DNA of 42,373 nucleotides from an uncultured archaeon (GCA_903904885.1 CAIVED010000001.1:1-42373), one strand, 5' to 3'. Positions 21,963-30,667 are shown, numbered from the stretch's first letter. Numbers and translations: made by a program. The notes: generated by a model not told the origin, from the sequence alone.

Positions 21963-24577
21963 TTGCCGCCTCCGCTCTTGAAAAGCGCAAAAATGCTCAG
22001 GACAGCATCCCACACTTGCTGCAGGAATGTCCTTTGCACCTTCACCTCGGTTATTTTTGAAATCTGAACCTCTTTTGCTGCGGGTTTTTCCTCCGGCGCT
22101 TTCAGGACAGTTACATTTGTGTATGAGCTGTTTGAAACTGTGAAAAATTTCCTGCCCTGGTAGAAATATTCTGCATAGGAAGGCATGAACTCCAAAATTC
22201 CCTCCCTGTCCGCCTTTTTCCGGTAGGTTATTTTGTCTGTCTCGCCCGGATCAAGCCGGAGATTCCAGTTGTCGCCGCCATCGGTTATCTTTACGCTGCC
22301 AGCCTCTGAGCCGGCATTTTTGACAACTATGCTTGATTCTACATCCTGCCCCACAAGAACAGTATCGTTTGACACCCTCCAAACGATAAATGCGGGACCC
22401 GAGATGTAGCCGTAGTCTGCATCAAAAGAAATCTCTGATGAATTTTTAAAGAAAACATTCCCCTCCTTGTCTTTGTACATGAAAACCGCCGGAGCAAGGG
22501 TAAGCGAGCCGTTTTTCTTGGGCCTTATCCTGTGTACATCGCGGATTGTATAACTCTCTCCGGGGAAAAGGCTTCCGATGGTGAAATTTTTCTGCCCCAA
22601 AATGTCAATGTCCTGCTGGACAGGGAAAAATACGCTGATGTCTTTGAGCGCTTCCTTGTCATCAGGGTTTTGTATTGTGTACAGTACGTCAAGAATCGCA
22701 CCCCTCACAATATGCGGGTCTGATATCGCATTCGCGATGGAAAGGTCCTTCTGCTTTGGGAGCACTGTTACGTAATCTGTTTTCTCAAAGGCATATACCT
22801 TGCCGCCATCCTCATACCTCGCAGTTGTCCTGAAAGAATATGATTGCTGGGCAGCAACCTGCGGCGCAGTCATCCGGTATTCATAGGCAGTTGTTTCCTC
22901 GTTGCCGTTTATGTTAAGGTTGCTTATTGAATTAAGCCCCTCCACAGTAAATTCCATTGGGACCACGTCAAAAACACGCACGTTCTTTACGTCAGCATTT
23001 CTGTCATTTTTTATCTTTGTTTTAACGGTAAAAGCCTCGCCTGATTCAACAGTGGTCTTGCTCAGGTCGTGGGTGATTGAAAGCCCTGCAAGCGCGTCAA
23101 CAACAATGCTGTACTCAAAGCTTTCATCAAAATGCTCGCCGTATTCCGTGTCATAGCCAACATTAACTATCAGCTTGTAGGCTGAATCTGACTCCACATA
23201 GGGCATTTTAACCAGCTGGTTTACCAGCACTGCAGGGGAAGTTTCATTAAGCCAAAAAATGCTTCCCCCGGTTATGTTTGAAAGGTTTGTATCAACTCGC
23301 AGAATTATGTTCTTAAGCGCCACTCTGTCGCTGGGGTTTGAAACGCCTATTTTTATCAGCTTCTCCTCCCCGGAATCATAGGATGGGTATTCTCCGAAGT
23401 TTGTGAATATCGCGATTTCCCTATGGTCTACTTTCAGCGAATCCTTTTTCTCGGTGAAAATCGGCTCGCTGTTAAGCTCATAGCCGGCATCCAGGAAAAT
23501 GTCCGATACTCCCCCCTTCTCCGCAACAAGCCTCAATGCTATGAACTTGGTTGTGTTTCTCTTCATCGCCCCGCTGAACTGGAGAAGGCCCGGGCCCATT
23601 ACATTTATTTTCTGGCTCTGGACAGTCAGGTTGCTAGTGTCATTGAAAAAAACATGAACGCTGGTGATATCAACAAACCTGAGGCCTGAGGGAAGGGAAA
23701 TGTTAAAGACCAGATTGTCAAGGTCATCATCTCTGGGATTGGTCAGGTTGACCACAAAAAGAACGCTGTCCCCTTCCGAGACTTCCCTGTCAGATTCGTT
23801 GAAATAGGTTGTGACCAGAAGCGCATTTTCAACTTCGAAGTTTATGGGACTTGAGAAAAGGTACTTTGTCTCTACCCCGTCAAAATAAGAAACCTGGGCT
23901 TTTACAGACCTCGTTGTCTCCTTCAATGCTTTTATGTAATAATTGCAGGAGATTTTGCGGTTTTCCCTCAAACTGCCCCTGTAAACCGCGCTGCTTCCCT
24001 CTTTTGAGCAGTAGCCTCCAACAGTCTCAAGCTCAAACTCCAAGGGGTCAAAGGAATCGATAAACTCAAAATTATCTGCCGGGATGCCAATGCCGTTTGT
24101 AACATTAACCGATATCTCCGCCTCCTCACCTACAGAAAGTGAGGATTTGTCAATCACCCGGGAAACCGCAATTTCAGGAACCACCTCATAGGCGGTCAGG
24201 TTGGCCTTGAACTTGCCAAAATCAGGGTCATATATAGATCCTATAAAGCAAAAGTCAATGTTGATTACTGTCTTGCAGCTGCCGAGCGGAACAAAAAAAT
24301 AGCTGCCGTGATAGTTAAGCTGTATGCTGTCAGGATGCTTTACCCCCTCAGACAAAAAAGAGATTATGAACGGGTTGCTGTCAATTGTGATGCTCTGGTC
24401 AGAAAAGACATAGCCGCTGTAAACCAAATCCCTTGAAGCCTGGGCAAAGGCGGCATAAAGGACAACAACAACCAAAACGCATACCAGCACCCTGCCTAGG
24501 GCTGAAAAAAACATGCTAAAGAGCTTGACTGCCACTATTGCAAGGATTATTATCAGTATTATCCACAAAAGTTCCAT
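21959..24577 (-). CDS. Large surface protein with six Ig-like (DUF11/CARDB-type) repeats
   Basis: This 872-aa protein has two N-terminal membrane segments (LLWIILIIILAIVAVKLF and VLVCVLVVVVLYAAFA). About six repeats of ~90-110 residues follow, each opening with a phrase like SLSVGEEAEISVNVTN, TVESGEAFTVKTKIKND or TVLVGQDVESSIVVKN and a proline/Asp-rich strand. There are many N-x-S/T sequons. The C-terminus has a short amphipathic helix (VWDAVLSIFALFK). The repeats suggest an extracellular stalk or adhesion role. The start is ATG 24577: the frame runs 85 codons further but crosses repeat element E copy 4. Confidence 0.85.
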   Translation of the reverse strand: MELLWIILIIILAIVAVKLFSMFFSALGRVLVCVLVVVVLYAAFAQASRDLVYSGYVFSDQSITIDSNPFIISFLSEGVKHPDSIQLNYHGSYFFVPLGSCKTVINIDFCFIGSIYDPDFGKFKANLTAYEVVPEIAVSRVIDKSSLSVGEEAEISVNVTNGIGIPADNFEFIDSFDPLEFELETVGGYCSKEGSSAVYRGSLRENRKISCNYYIKALKETTRSVKAQVSYFDGVETKYLFSSPINFEVENALLVTTYFNESDREVSEGDSVLFVVNLTNPRDDDLDNLVFNISLPSGLRFVDITSVHVFFNDTSNLTVQSQKINVMGPGLLQFSGAMKRNTTKFIALRLVAEKGGVSDIFLDAGYELNSEPIFTEKKDSLKVDHREIAIFTNFGEYPSYDSGEEKLIKIGVSNPSDRVALKNIILRVDTNLSNITGGSIFWLNETSPAVLVNQLVKMPYVESDSAYKLIVNVGYDTEYGEHFDESFEYSIVVDALAGLSITHDLSKTTVESGEAFTVKTKIKNDRNADVKNVRVFDVVPMEFTVEGLNSISNLNINGNEETTAYEYRMTAPQVAAQQSYSFRTTARYEDGGKVYAFEKTDYVTVLPKQKDLSIANAISDPHIVRGAILDVLYTIQNPDDKEALKDISVFFPVQQDIDILGQKNFTIGSLFPGESYTIRDVHRIRPKKNGSLTLAPAVFMYKDKEGNVFFKNSSEISFDADYGYISGPAFIVWRVSNDTVLVGQDVESSIVVKNAGSEAGSVKITDGGDNWNLRLDPGETDKITYRKKADREGILEFMPSYAEYFYQGRKFFTVSNSSYTNVTVLKAPEEKPAAKEVQISKITEVKVQRTFLQQVWDAVLSIFALFKSGGGK

Positions 24578-24677
24578 AAACCGCCTCTTTTTAAAGTTTT
24601 TAAGGGGATTTAAGGAGTTTTTATTTTTAAAGGTTGTGGTAAAGTGAGCCATACATCCACCAAACAAAATAATTTTT

Positions 24678-24878
24678 GGGGCAAGCCTTAGCTTCGATTC
24701 TTGCTTTTCAGGGTTACCTAGATTGCCAGGCTCGCGTAACTTGCAAGAAAATGGCTTCGCCATTTTCTGCACAGAAAATCCGTTGGATTTTCTTGTGCCT
24801 GCGGCAAGTAATATTATTTTCTCGCATGGCAATCATGCAGAAGAAGCCAAACAAACATCAAGCCTAATGCAAGAACCA
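24678..24878 (-). repeat. Structured intergenic element E, copy 4 (long form)
   Basis: On the minus strand it starts TGGTTCTTGCATTAGGC, has ATTGCCATGCGAG pairing with CGCGAGCCTGGCAAT, carries two inner hairpins as in copy 1 (AGAAAATCC/GGATTTTCT and GCAGAAAATGGC with GCCATTTTCTTGC) and ends CTAAGGCTTGCCC. It occupies most of the 372 gene-free bases between the Ig-repeat gene and the microprotein genes; the rest (24879-24949) is AT-rich with nothing recognisable. Confidence 0.8.
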
Positions 24879-24949
24879 AGAAACGGAATTACGCTAGTCT
24901 AAGAGCATGAAATCAGAATAGAAATAAAAAAATAAAAACATAAAAAAAA

Positions 24950-25000
24950 TTAGCAGCATGAACACTTTTTTGCTGATTTTTTTGACTTTTTCTTAGCCAT
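24950..25000 (-). CDS. Lysine-rich 16-aa microprotein with CSCC tail
   Basis: The peptide is MAKKKSKKSAKKCSCC. An SD GAGGTGA lies a few bases before the ATG, which argues that it is translated. It resembles the neighbouring MAKKKKAKKK. A three-Cys C-terminal cluster could bind a metal or anchor the peptide, but no function is known. It is too short for usual gene finders. Confidence 0.5.
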   Translation of the reverse strand: MAKKKSKKSAKKCSCC

Positions 25001-25025
25001 CATGTCACCTCGTAGAACCAAAAGC

Positions 25026-25058
25026 TTATTTCTTCTTTGCTTTTTTCTTCTTAGCCAT
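25026..25058 (-). CDS. Lysine-rich 10-aa microprotein
   Basis: The peptide is MAKKKKAKKK. The ATG is preceded by GAGGTGA at SD distance, and the SD lies just after the agmatinase-family stop codon, so it is probably on the same mRNA. A duplication with the 16-aa peptide downstream is likely, since both open MAKKK behind the same SD. A leader-peptide role (Lys codons sensing charged tRNA) is one speculation. Confidence 0.5.
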   Translation of the reverse strand: MAKKKKAKKK

Positions 25059-25076
25059 CAAGTTCACCTCTTTGTT

Positions 25077-25841
25077 TTAATATAATTCAATTAGTATTTT
25101 TTTTGCAGTATATAAAGTTTTTTCTTTTTCATCCAAATCCGGGTTGATTTCAACGATGTCAACGAATTTCAGGTTCTTCAGGTTTTTCAGCCGCTGAACC
25201 ATGTAAACCAGCTCTCTCGACGACAAACCGCCCGGCTCGCAATAACCTGTGCCTGGCGCGAATGCAGGGTCCACCGCATCAATGTCAATAGAAAGGTACA
25301 GTTTTCTGAAATTTCTTGCCATTTCCATCAATGTATCGCAAAGGTTGTTTACTCCGAACTCAAAAATGCTTTTCATGTCAAAAAATTTTATTTTCTTCTC
25401 GGAGATGAAATCCATTTCAGAGTTGTGCCAGGCGCGGATTCCAAACAGGAATACATTCTGCGGTAGTAAAACGCCATCATCAATCAGTTTGCGCAGAAAA
25501 TCCTCATGGGTCACTGCATCAGTGCCTTCCATCATATCCGGATGGGCATCAAGGACTATTAACGCATCGCATTTTGAACCCTTGAAAGCAGAGTAGGTAA
25601 TTGAATGGTCGCCTCCCAAAATCACTGCTTCTTCGAATTCTGCTACTTTTTTCTCAATTTCTGCATGGGTTTCAGCAAAATTTGCAGGATTTACGCTTAT
25701 TTCTGCTATTTTCAGCTGCCCTTTTCTGTTATTTTCGCTGGAATAGTCCGGGAAATCAGCCAAAATAGCATCCGGAGCCTTGGCGCAGCCCTTGTTTTTG
25801 CCCAGGGAACCCGCATCAAAAGGTATTTTTATGATGTTCAT
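25077..25841 (-). CDS. Ureohydrolase (agmatinase/arginase family)
   Basis: This manganese enzyme family hydrolyses agmatine, arginine or formiminoglutamate to release urea or formamide. Metal ligands are all present: His79 in GGDHSITY, Asp98/His100/Asp102 in VLDAHPDM, Asp186 and Asp188 in SIDIDAVDPAFAPG. The length (254 aa) is short for the family (~290-310). The polyamine branch (agmatinase) is most likely in archaea, but the substrate is not fixed by the motifs. A TATA-like sequence ~27 nt upstream supports a leaderless start. Confidence 0.9.
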   Translation of the reverse strand: MNIIKIPFDAGSLGKNKGCAKAPDAILADFPDYSSENNRKGQLKIAEISVNPANFAETHAEIEKKVAEFEEAVILGGDHSITYSAFKGSKCDALIVLDAHPDMMEGTDAVTHEDFLRKLIDDGVLLPQNVFLFGIRAWHNSEMDFISEKKIKFFDMKSIFEFGVNNLCDTLMEMARNFRKLYLSIDIDAVDPAFAPGTGYCEPGGLSSRELVYMVQRLKNLKNLKFVDIVEINPDLDEKEKTLYTAKKILIELY

Positions 25842-25879
25842 GGCATTTAATAGAGAATAAAGCTTTTAAAATGTTTGTT

Positions 25880-26149
25880 TCATTTTGAATATATCTTATC
25901 ATGATGGTCAAAATCAATAAATGATATCTTATTTTCTTCTTTGACAAAACTAAAAATCAGAACAAAATGGCCTATGTGAACCCGCTTACAATCTTTCAGG
26001 TCGTACCGGAGATTTTTATAATGGTCAATTTCCTCGCAGTTTATTATTTCCTCAATCTTGCTCATTATTCGCTCAAACAAAAGCCTGTCTTTCTTGGCAA
26101 GCTTGCCAAGAATCTCTTTTAAATTAGGCTTAATCTCATACGCTCTCAT
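25880..26149 (-). CDS. RelE/ParE-family toxin
   Basis: This 89-aa basic protein has the RelE fold order: N-terminal helices (LKEILGKLAKKDRLLFERIMSKIEEI), then strands YDLKDCKRVHIGHFVLIF and KISFIDFDHHDKIY. RelE relatives cleave mRNA on the ribosome. It overlaps the antitoxin gene by ATGA. Confidence 0.88.
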   Translation of the reverse strand: MRAYEIKPNLKEILGKLAKKDRLLFERIMSKIEEIINCEEIDHYKNLRYDLKDCKRVHIGHFVLIFSFVKEENKISFIDFDHHDKIYSK

Positions 26150-26388
26150 CCGCTTCCCTCAATATGTTTTCTTAATTCAGCAATATTCTTGAATTTGGTT
26201 CCTTCCTGTTTTCTTATTTTTTCAAGTTTCTCAAGATACTCCGGCCTAATCTCCGGCTCCAGACACTCCTCAAACTTGTCTATTACTAGTTTGATTGCCT
26301 CAGACTTGTTCTTTAAACCAAATTTTCCCTTAACTATGTTCAAAATCCTGGCTTCATGCTCTTCTAAATTGATTATCGCCTGCACCAT
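26146..26388 (-). CDS. Antitoxin of the RelE-type pair (ribbon-helix-helix-like)
   Basis: This 80-aa protein has an N-terminal strand (MVQAIINLEEHE) and helices typical of archaeal small antitoxins (NKSEAIKLVIDKFEE), with a Glu/Lys-rich C-terminus that would wrap the toxin. An SD GGAGG precedes the ATG. The operator-like TTATAA-N7-TTATAA sits just upstream, so it probably represses its own promoter. Confidence 0.82.
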   Translation of the reverse strand: MVQAIINLEEHEARILNIVKGKFGLKNKSEAIKLVIDKFEECLEPEIRPEYLEKLEKIRKQEGTKFKNIAELRKHIEGSG

Positions 26389-26400
26389 TATTCCTCCGTT

Positions 26401-26456
26401 TTATAATATTTCGTTATAAAACATTACATATTATTATGATTTGTTATATAAAGGTT
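26401..26456 (-). promoter_or_regulatory. Promoter and operator of the RelE-type pair
   Basis: TTATAATATTTCGTTATAA (26401-26419) is an inverted repeat with 6-bp arms and a 7-nt centre near the antitoxin start. CTTTATATAAC read on the minus strand (26444-26454) is the likely TATA box. Confidence 0.55.
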
Positions 26457-26461
26457 TCGAC

Positions 26462-26498
26462 TATTTAAACTTTAGACGTGGCGAATGGGACGGCGTTA
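26462..26498 (-). repeat. Dispersed short repeat with TTTAAA core, copy B
   Basis: The minus strand reads TAACGCCGT, seven variable bases, then CGCCACGTCTAAAGTTTAAATA, almost the same as copy A at 9301. It lies between the RelE-type pair and the HNH gene. Confidence 0.7.
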
Positions 26499-26633
26499 AG
26501 GCAACAAAGGCAGAAATTCGGGGTTATTTGATTATAAGCTGTTATGTTCAATAAATTTGAAGTCTTAAAGAAATAGGAGAAGACGGCTTTCCTTTTGACA
26601 ACATTTAAATATATTCTATCATTTTTTGGTTAT

Positions 26634-27365
26634 ATGAAATTTGAATTTAAAAGACATCAAATAAGTAAAATTCCTCGCAAAAAAATTATTGAAGAACTTG
26701 AGAAAGTTGCAAAACATTTTAATTACACAGATTTCAAGCAAGATGACTTCGATAAACTTGCAGATACAAGCCATGATACAGTTTACAGAGAATTTGGTTC
26801 TTGGGAAAAAACAATGCAATTTCTTAAAGAATATCTGAAACAGAAAGGAATAGATTTTGAAATCATTTCTAGGAGAAGCATATATTCCATGAAAGAAATG
26901 TTTGATGAAATGGAAAGAATATGGTTAATACTTAGTCATAGACCTTCAAAAAATGAATGGGCTGCGAACAATCCCAACATTAGCTATGATACAATATACC
27001 GACATTTTGGTGGTTGGAAAAATGCTTGCTTAAAGTTCATAGAATACAAATCAGGCGAAGAAGTTGCTTCAGATGAAAATTTACCAAAACTAATCAAAAG
27101 CACAAAATCTTTACTCATAAATCACCCAACAAAAAATAAAATAGCAAATGCAAGAACAATTTCTCTAAGTATTAGATTAAAAGTGTTGAATAGAGATAAA
27201 TTTCGATGCGTTTTTTGTGGGAAAAGTCCAGCTACCGATATTGGCACAAAACTTCACATTGACCACATAAAACCATTTTCAAAAGGTGGCAAGAGTACAT
27301 TGGAAAATCTTCAAACATTATGTGAAGAATGTAATCTGGGGAAAAGTGATAGAAAAATTGATTAA
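26634..27365 (+). CDS. HNH endonuclease with two homing-associated repeats
   Basis: The 243-aa protein has two helical repeats of the homing-endonuclease-associated type (~18-66 and ~90-140), each ending in a (D)TVYREFGSWEK or DTIYRHFGGWKN phrase that binds DNA. An HNH zinc-dependent nuclease follows (~178-243): CVFCGKS and CEECN supply zinc Cys, and LHIDHIKPFSKGG holds the catalytic His. The ATG at 26634 is chosen because TTTAAATATAT (26604-26614) lies ~25 nt before it; a TTG at 26595 would place the TATA box inside the gene. A solitary mobile nuclease is likely. Confidence 0.85.
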   Translation: MKFEFKRHQISKIPRKKIIEELEKVAKHFNYTDFKQDDFDKLADTSHDTVYREFGSWEKTMQFLKEYLKQKGIDFEIISRRSIYSMKEMFDEMERIWLILSHRPSKNEWAANNPNISYDTIYRHFGGWKNACLKFIEYKSGEEVASDENLPKLIKSTKSLLINHPTKNKIANARTISLSIRLKVLNRDKFRCVFCGKSPATDIGTKLHIDHIKPFSKGGKSTLENLQTLCEECNLGKSDRKID

Positions 27366-27430
27366 TGGAAACTGCCTTTTTATTCTCATTCTTGATCTAT
27401 CGCATTGTAGGTTCTGAAATAATTAAAAAA

Positions 27431-27784
27431 TCACGCCATAAACTCCATTGCCAGCGAATTAATGCAGAACCTTTTGCCTGTGGGCTTCGGGCCGTCGTCA
27501 AAGATGTGCCCAAGATGGCTTCCGCATTTTGCGCAGACAACCTCGGTTCTGTTCATGAAAAGGCTTTTGTCCTTTTTGAATTGGACAGCGCCCTTTTTGG
27601 CATCGTAAAAGCTCGGCCAGCCGCAGTCTGAATCAAATTTTGTATCCGAAGAAAACAATTCATTTCCGCAGGCAGCGCAGACATACCTTCCCTTTTTGTT
27701 GAATTTAACGTATTTGCCGGACCAGGGCGGCTCTGTTCCTTTTTCTTTCAAAATGTGATATTGTTCTTTTGTGAGTTTTTTCAT
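27431..27784 (-). CDS. msrB: Methionine-R-sulfoxide reductase MsrB
   Basis: It reduces the R epimer of methionine sulfoxide in proteins and relies on thioredoxin (TrxA and TrxB lie at 39787-41006). The 117-aa enzyme has four zinc Cys in two CxxC pairs (CAAC, CAKC), the WPSFYDA motif, [11 protein letters not shown], and the catalytic Cys in KRFCINS. It lies 5 nt after the metallophosphoesterase gene and is likely co-transcribed. Confidence 0.97.
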   Translation of the reverse strand: MKKLTKEQYHILKEKGTEPPWSGKYVKFNKKGRYVCAACGNELFSSDTKFDSDCGWPSFYDAKKGAVQFKKDKSLFMNRTEVVCAKCGSHLGHIFDDGPKPTGKRFCINSLAMEFMA

Positions 27785-27789
27785 TTTTA

Positions 27790-28866
27790 CTATTTTGCGC
27801 TCAATTTCAAAAGCGTTATCTCGCTTCTTGAACCAAGCCTGAAGGGCGGGCCCCAGGTGCCAGTACCCGGGGAAACATACAAGTATGTGCCCTTGTAATT
27901 GTAAAGTCCCTTAATTTTTGGGAAGAATATCTGAACAATGTAATTGAATGGCCAGATTTGTCCGTCATGGGTGTGGCCCGAAAGCTGAAGATTAACCCCC
28001 GCCCTATTGGCTTCGTTGAGTTTAGAAGGCGGATGGTACATTAGGACAGACGGCTTTGTTTTGTTTATTTTAATTGAACTTATGCTAAAACTTTCTCCAG
28101 TCATCTGATTTGGGTTGTCGATTCCTATTATCTGGATGCCGTTATAATCAACCAATTCGTTCCTCAGAATTTTGAGATTTGTCTTGCTCAAAAGTTTCGT
28201 CACATTGTCAATGCCTTCGTATATCTCGTGGTTTCCCATTGTGAAGAAAGTTTTTGCCTTGAGCTTGTTCAGCGGCGCTATTCCTTTCTGCGTAAGTATG
28301 CCGCTGCCGTCTGCCAAATCGCCTGTAATCATTACAATGTCCGGCCTGAGCGCATTCGTTTTTTCAACGACTTTGGAGAGATATTCTGAATTGTGAATAG
28401 TGCCTACGTGAATGTCTGAAAGCTGGACAATTTTAACATTCCTCTTAAGATTGGGAATTTTAACATCAACAGTTTTGACATTTATGAAAAGAGCATTGAC
28501 TATTGAAAAAACCGCAAGCAGTGAAACAACCGCAAGAATAATTATTCCTGTTGTTTTTGTATCAATCTTGGCAAACAACCTCACAATCTCGTAAATGCCT
28601 AAAGAGCAAAGCAACAAAAACAATGTTCCGAGCCATACTGCCGAGCCGGTGTAAATAACCCTTATTATTGGGCCGTCAACAAATCTTTCAAGAATGCTCA
28701 GCAGAGGAAATAACAAAGTCATTGCAATAAGCACAAAATAAAACCAGAATGTTGCCTGAACCTCCAAAAGCCCGCCAATCCGTGTGAAAACATACCAGTT
28801 CATCGCGAAATAGCCTAAGATAAACACTGCAAAGAAAACAACAAAACCCCAGATTCTGCTTGCCAT
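27790..28866 (-). CDS. Membrane-anchored metallophosphoesterase (YkuE/YaeI-like)
   Basis: The 358-aa protein has about four N-terminal membrane segments (residues 5-~140). A calcineurin-like phosphoesterase follows: LSDIHVGT (Asp, His), [19 protein letters not shown] and [13 protein letters not shown]. In bacteria close relatives remove phosphate from lipid A or related lipids; a membrane phospholipid substrate is plausible here but not shown. It precedes msrB in an operon. Confidence 0.9.
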   Translation of the reverse strand: MASRIWGFVVFFAVFILGYFAMNWYVFTRIGGLLEVQATFWFYFVLIAMTLLFPLLSILERFVDGPIIRVIYTGSAVWLGTLFLLLCSLGIYEIVRLFAKIDTKTTGIIILAVVSLLAVFSIVNALFINVKTVDVKIPNLKRNVKIVQLSDIHVGTIHNSEYLSKVVEKTNALRPDIVMITGDLADGSGILTQKGIAPLNKLKAKTFFTMGNHEIYEGIDNVTKLLSKTNLKILRNELVDYNGIQIIGIDNPNQMTGESFSISSIKINKTKPSVLMYHPPSKLNEANRAGVNLQLSGHTHDGQIWPFNYIVQIFFPKIKGLYNYKGTYLYVSPGTGTWGPPFRLGSRSEITLLKLSAK

Positions 28867-28940
28867 TATTTGACTGGATTAAACATGATATTTAAATGTT
28901 TTGCAACAGTCCAAACTTTCTTGTAAGTCTCAAGAATAAC

Positions 28941-29219
28941 CTATTTTAACTTGCCGCCGCACTGGGTGCAGAATTTTGTTCCCAGAGGAAAATCGACATT
29001 GCATTTTGGGCAGTTTAGCATCAATTTTTCGCCGCATTCAGGGCAGAATTTCAATCCCCCTTGGCTTAGCTTCTTTTTGCATTTAGGACATTTGTCAGCT
29101 GGTGATCCTTTTTGGAACACTGCATTGGTTCCTTTATTGATTGCGTCCGTGACCCCCTGGTTCGCTCTAAAGGTAAGGTTATTTTTCACCTGGTTTACGA
29201 CATTGTCTAAAATTCCCAT
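28941..29219 (-). CDS. Double zinc-ribbon protein
   Basis: This 92-aa protein has an N-terminal helical part and two zinc ribbons: CPKCKKKLSQGG with FCPECGEKL, and CPKCNVDFPLG with FCTQCGGKL. Such proteins often act as interaction modules. Its position gives no clue to a partner. Confidence 0.85.
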   Translation of the reverse strand: MGILDNVVNQVKNNLTFRANQGVTDAINKGTNAVFQKGSPADKCPKCKKKLSQGGLKFCPECGEKLMLNCPKCNVDFPLGTKFCTQCGGKLK

Positions 29220-29261
29220 ATAAAACGATTAATAAGCCAGATATATAAATATTTCCCTTAG

Positions 29262-29651
29262 TTAAGTATCATAGACATTCAAAGCATAAACGCCTACCCG
29301 GTCATGCGGAATCACCAGGCCTTTAGCTTCAACTTCAATAATGAATTTCTGCATAAGCTCAGGAATTCTTCTAAATACCCGTTCATCTAATTTTCTTGGC
29401 TGCGCATTATTGTTGCCTTCAAATATTACATATCCCAACCCCGCGCCTACCTGAGAGCCAAGCATGTGTTCGCCGGCAAGATAGAAAATTCTTGGGTTTG
29501 CAGTAGGGTCTTCAGCTAAACTGCTAAACTCGCCTAGGGATTCCTCATCGCTTGTTTCACCAAATAATGCCCTCAATCTTTCAGCCGGGGCTATATGCAC
29601 CAAACTTTCACCAGCAATTCCAACAATTAAAATGTCAAGTCCGCCTGCCAT
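29262..29651 (-). CDS. Unknown third gene of the HEPN-MNT operon
   Basis: This 129-aa protein has a glycine-rich N-terminus (MAGGLDILIVGIAGES) and a C-terminal phrase DRVGVYALNVYDT. No family is recognised. I chose the ATG at 29651, 2 nt after the HEPN stop, over a GTG at 29657. Close spacing suggests co-transcription with the toxin-antitoxin genes; it might modify or support them. Confidence 0.6.
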   Translation of the reverse strand: MAGGLDILIVGIAGESLVHIAPAERLRALFGETSDEESLGEFSSLAEDPTANPRIFYLAGEHMLGSQVGAGLGYVIFEGNNNAQPRKLDERVFRRIPELMQKFIIEVEAKGLVIPHDRVGVYALNVYDT

Positions 29652-29653
29652 TC

Positions 29654-30124
29654 TCACATCTCTTCCAGTTTTCTTTTGATTTCCTCTTTTAATTTGTTCA
29701 GGTACAGATTAAATTGTATCTCAACCTCCTTCCACTCTGCATGATTTACAGGCATTCCATAATAATTTATCCCGTTTCTTTTTGTCCTGACCTTTTCAAA
29801 GAACTCCCAGCTGAAATCAAGCTCAGGATGTTTTTCGCAAATATAAGCAAAAAGGCACTGATGGTTGTCTGATTTTATCTTCTCAAACCTCAAAAATGCC
29901 TCCACAAGCTCATGCAGGGCATCATAAAATAACTTGTAAACGCCATTCCACTGGCTGCTTTCTTTTGGGATATTGTTTTTCAGTGTTTTGCCTGCATCAA
30001 TATCGCTTTCGGCAATAAGCATTGTTGATTTTATTTTTTCTTTGTCAATATTCTCCAGAATAATAAATTTGCCTTCTTTCCTGCATTTCAAAAAACATTC
30101 ATCCTGTTTGAGATATTTAGGCAT
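29654..30124 (-). CDS. HEPN-like protein (toxin candidate)
   Basis: This 156-aa helical protein carries the HEPN-type motif near residues ~113-122 (RTKRNGINYYG), in which the usual Rx4-6H reads with Tyr where His is common. The helices LFYDALHELVEAFLRFEK and IQFNLYLNKLKEEI support the fold. HEPN proteins next to MNT nucleotidyltransferases are RNase toxins, often inactivated by modification of the Tyr. It overlaps the MNT gene by 8 nt. Confidence 0.75.
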   Translation of the reverse strand: MPKYLKQDECFLKCRKEGKFIILENIDKEKIKSTMLIAESDIDAGKTLKNNIPKESSQWNGVYKLFYDALHELVEAFLRFEKIKSDNHQCLFAYICEKHPELDFSWEFFEKVRTKRNGINYYGMPVNHAEWKEVEIQFNLYLNKLKEEIKRKLEEM

Positions 30125-30665
30125 TTGCTTCCACCTTCAAAAAGTCCAAATCACCCTTAACAAGGTTGCCTTTAATAATGTTTCTGATAAACCCGGTGCC
30201 AAACTTTTTCAGATCCCCAGTGCTATGGCAGACAAACAACTGTATATCCCTATGAAGCTTCAGCTCATATTTTGCCACGCTAAGCCCTTCAGGGTCGCCG
30301 TAGATGAACAGGTCAATGTCGCTGCCCTCGTACCAGTCAGACCTTGAAAAACTGCCGAAGATGATTACGGTCTTTGCTTTTTTCAACGCACTTAGCTGGT
30401 TCAAAAACCCGCTTTCATACAGCATATTCAATGCAAATAATTTTTTTCTGTTTTGGTAGGCAGGCGAATCATAATTGCTGATGTAATAGGGCATTTTTCC
30501 TTTTTCTTTCACCTTTTTAACAAGGCCTTCCCTGGTAAATTTCTTGAGCCACCTGTCCGCCTTGCTCCTTGCCACCCCCGCCTCTCCCAAAATCTCCTCA
30601 AAATGCCATTCCCGTGTAGGGTTTTCAAAAAACAGCTTTAAGATGGCTTCTTCCTTGCTTCTCAT
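30117..30665 (-). CDS. MNT nucleotidyltransferase with N-terminal helix-turn-helix
   Basis: The 182-aa protein combines a winged helix-turn-helix (~1-60, REWHFEEILGEAGVARSKADR) with a minimal nucleotidyltransferase whose active site reads IIFGSFSRSDWYEGSDIDLFI (GS then DxD), as in MNT antitoxins. It probably modifies and silences the HEPN partner and represses the operon through its HTH. The start is ATG 30665 because the TATA box TTTATAAA is centred 28 nt upstream; a second ATG at 30677 would leave too short a spacing. Confidence 0.85.
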   Translation of the reverse strand: MRSKEEAILKLFFENPTREWHFEEILGEAGVARSKADRWLKKFTREGLVKKVKEKGKMPYYISNYDSPAYQNRKKLFALNMLYESGFLNQLSALKKAKTVIIFGSFSRSDWYEGSDIDLFIYGDPEGLSVAKYELKLHRDIQLFVCHSTGDLKKFGTGFIRNIIKGNLVKGDLDFLKVEANA

Positions 30666-30667
30666 AA

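Noticed and set aside
24578-24832. 85-codon N-terminal extension of the Ig-like repeat protein
   Set aside because: It reads through repeat element E copy 4 and lacks a start site signal; the ATG at 24577 begins with a proper membrane segment.
26595-26633. TTG start for the HNH gene
   Set aside because: It would place the TATA box inside the coding sequence; the ATG at 26634 fits the usual leaderless spacing.
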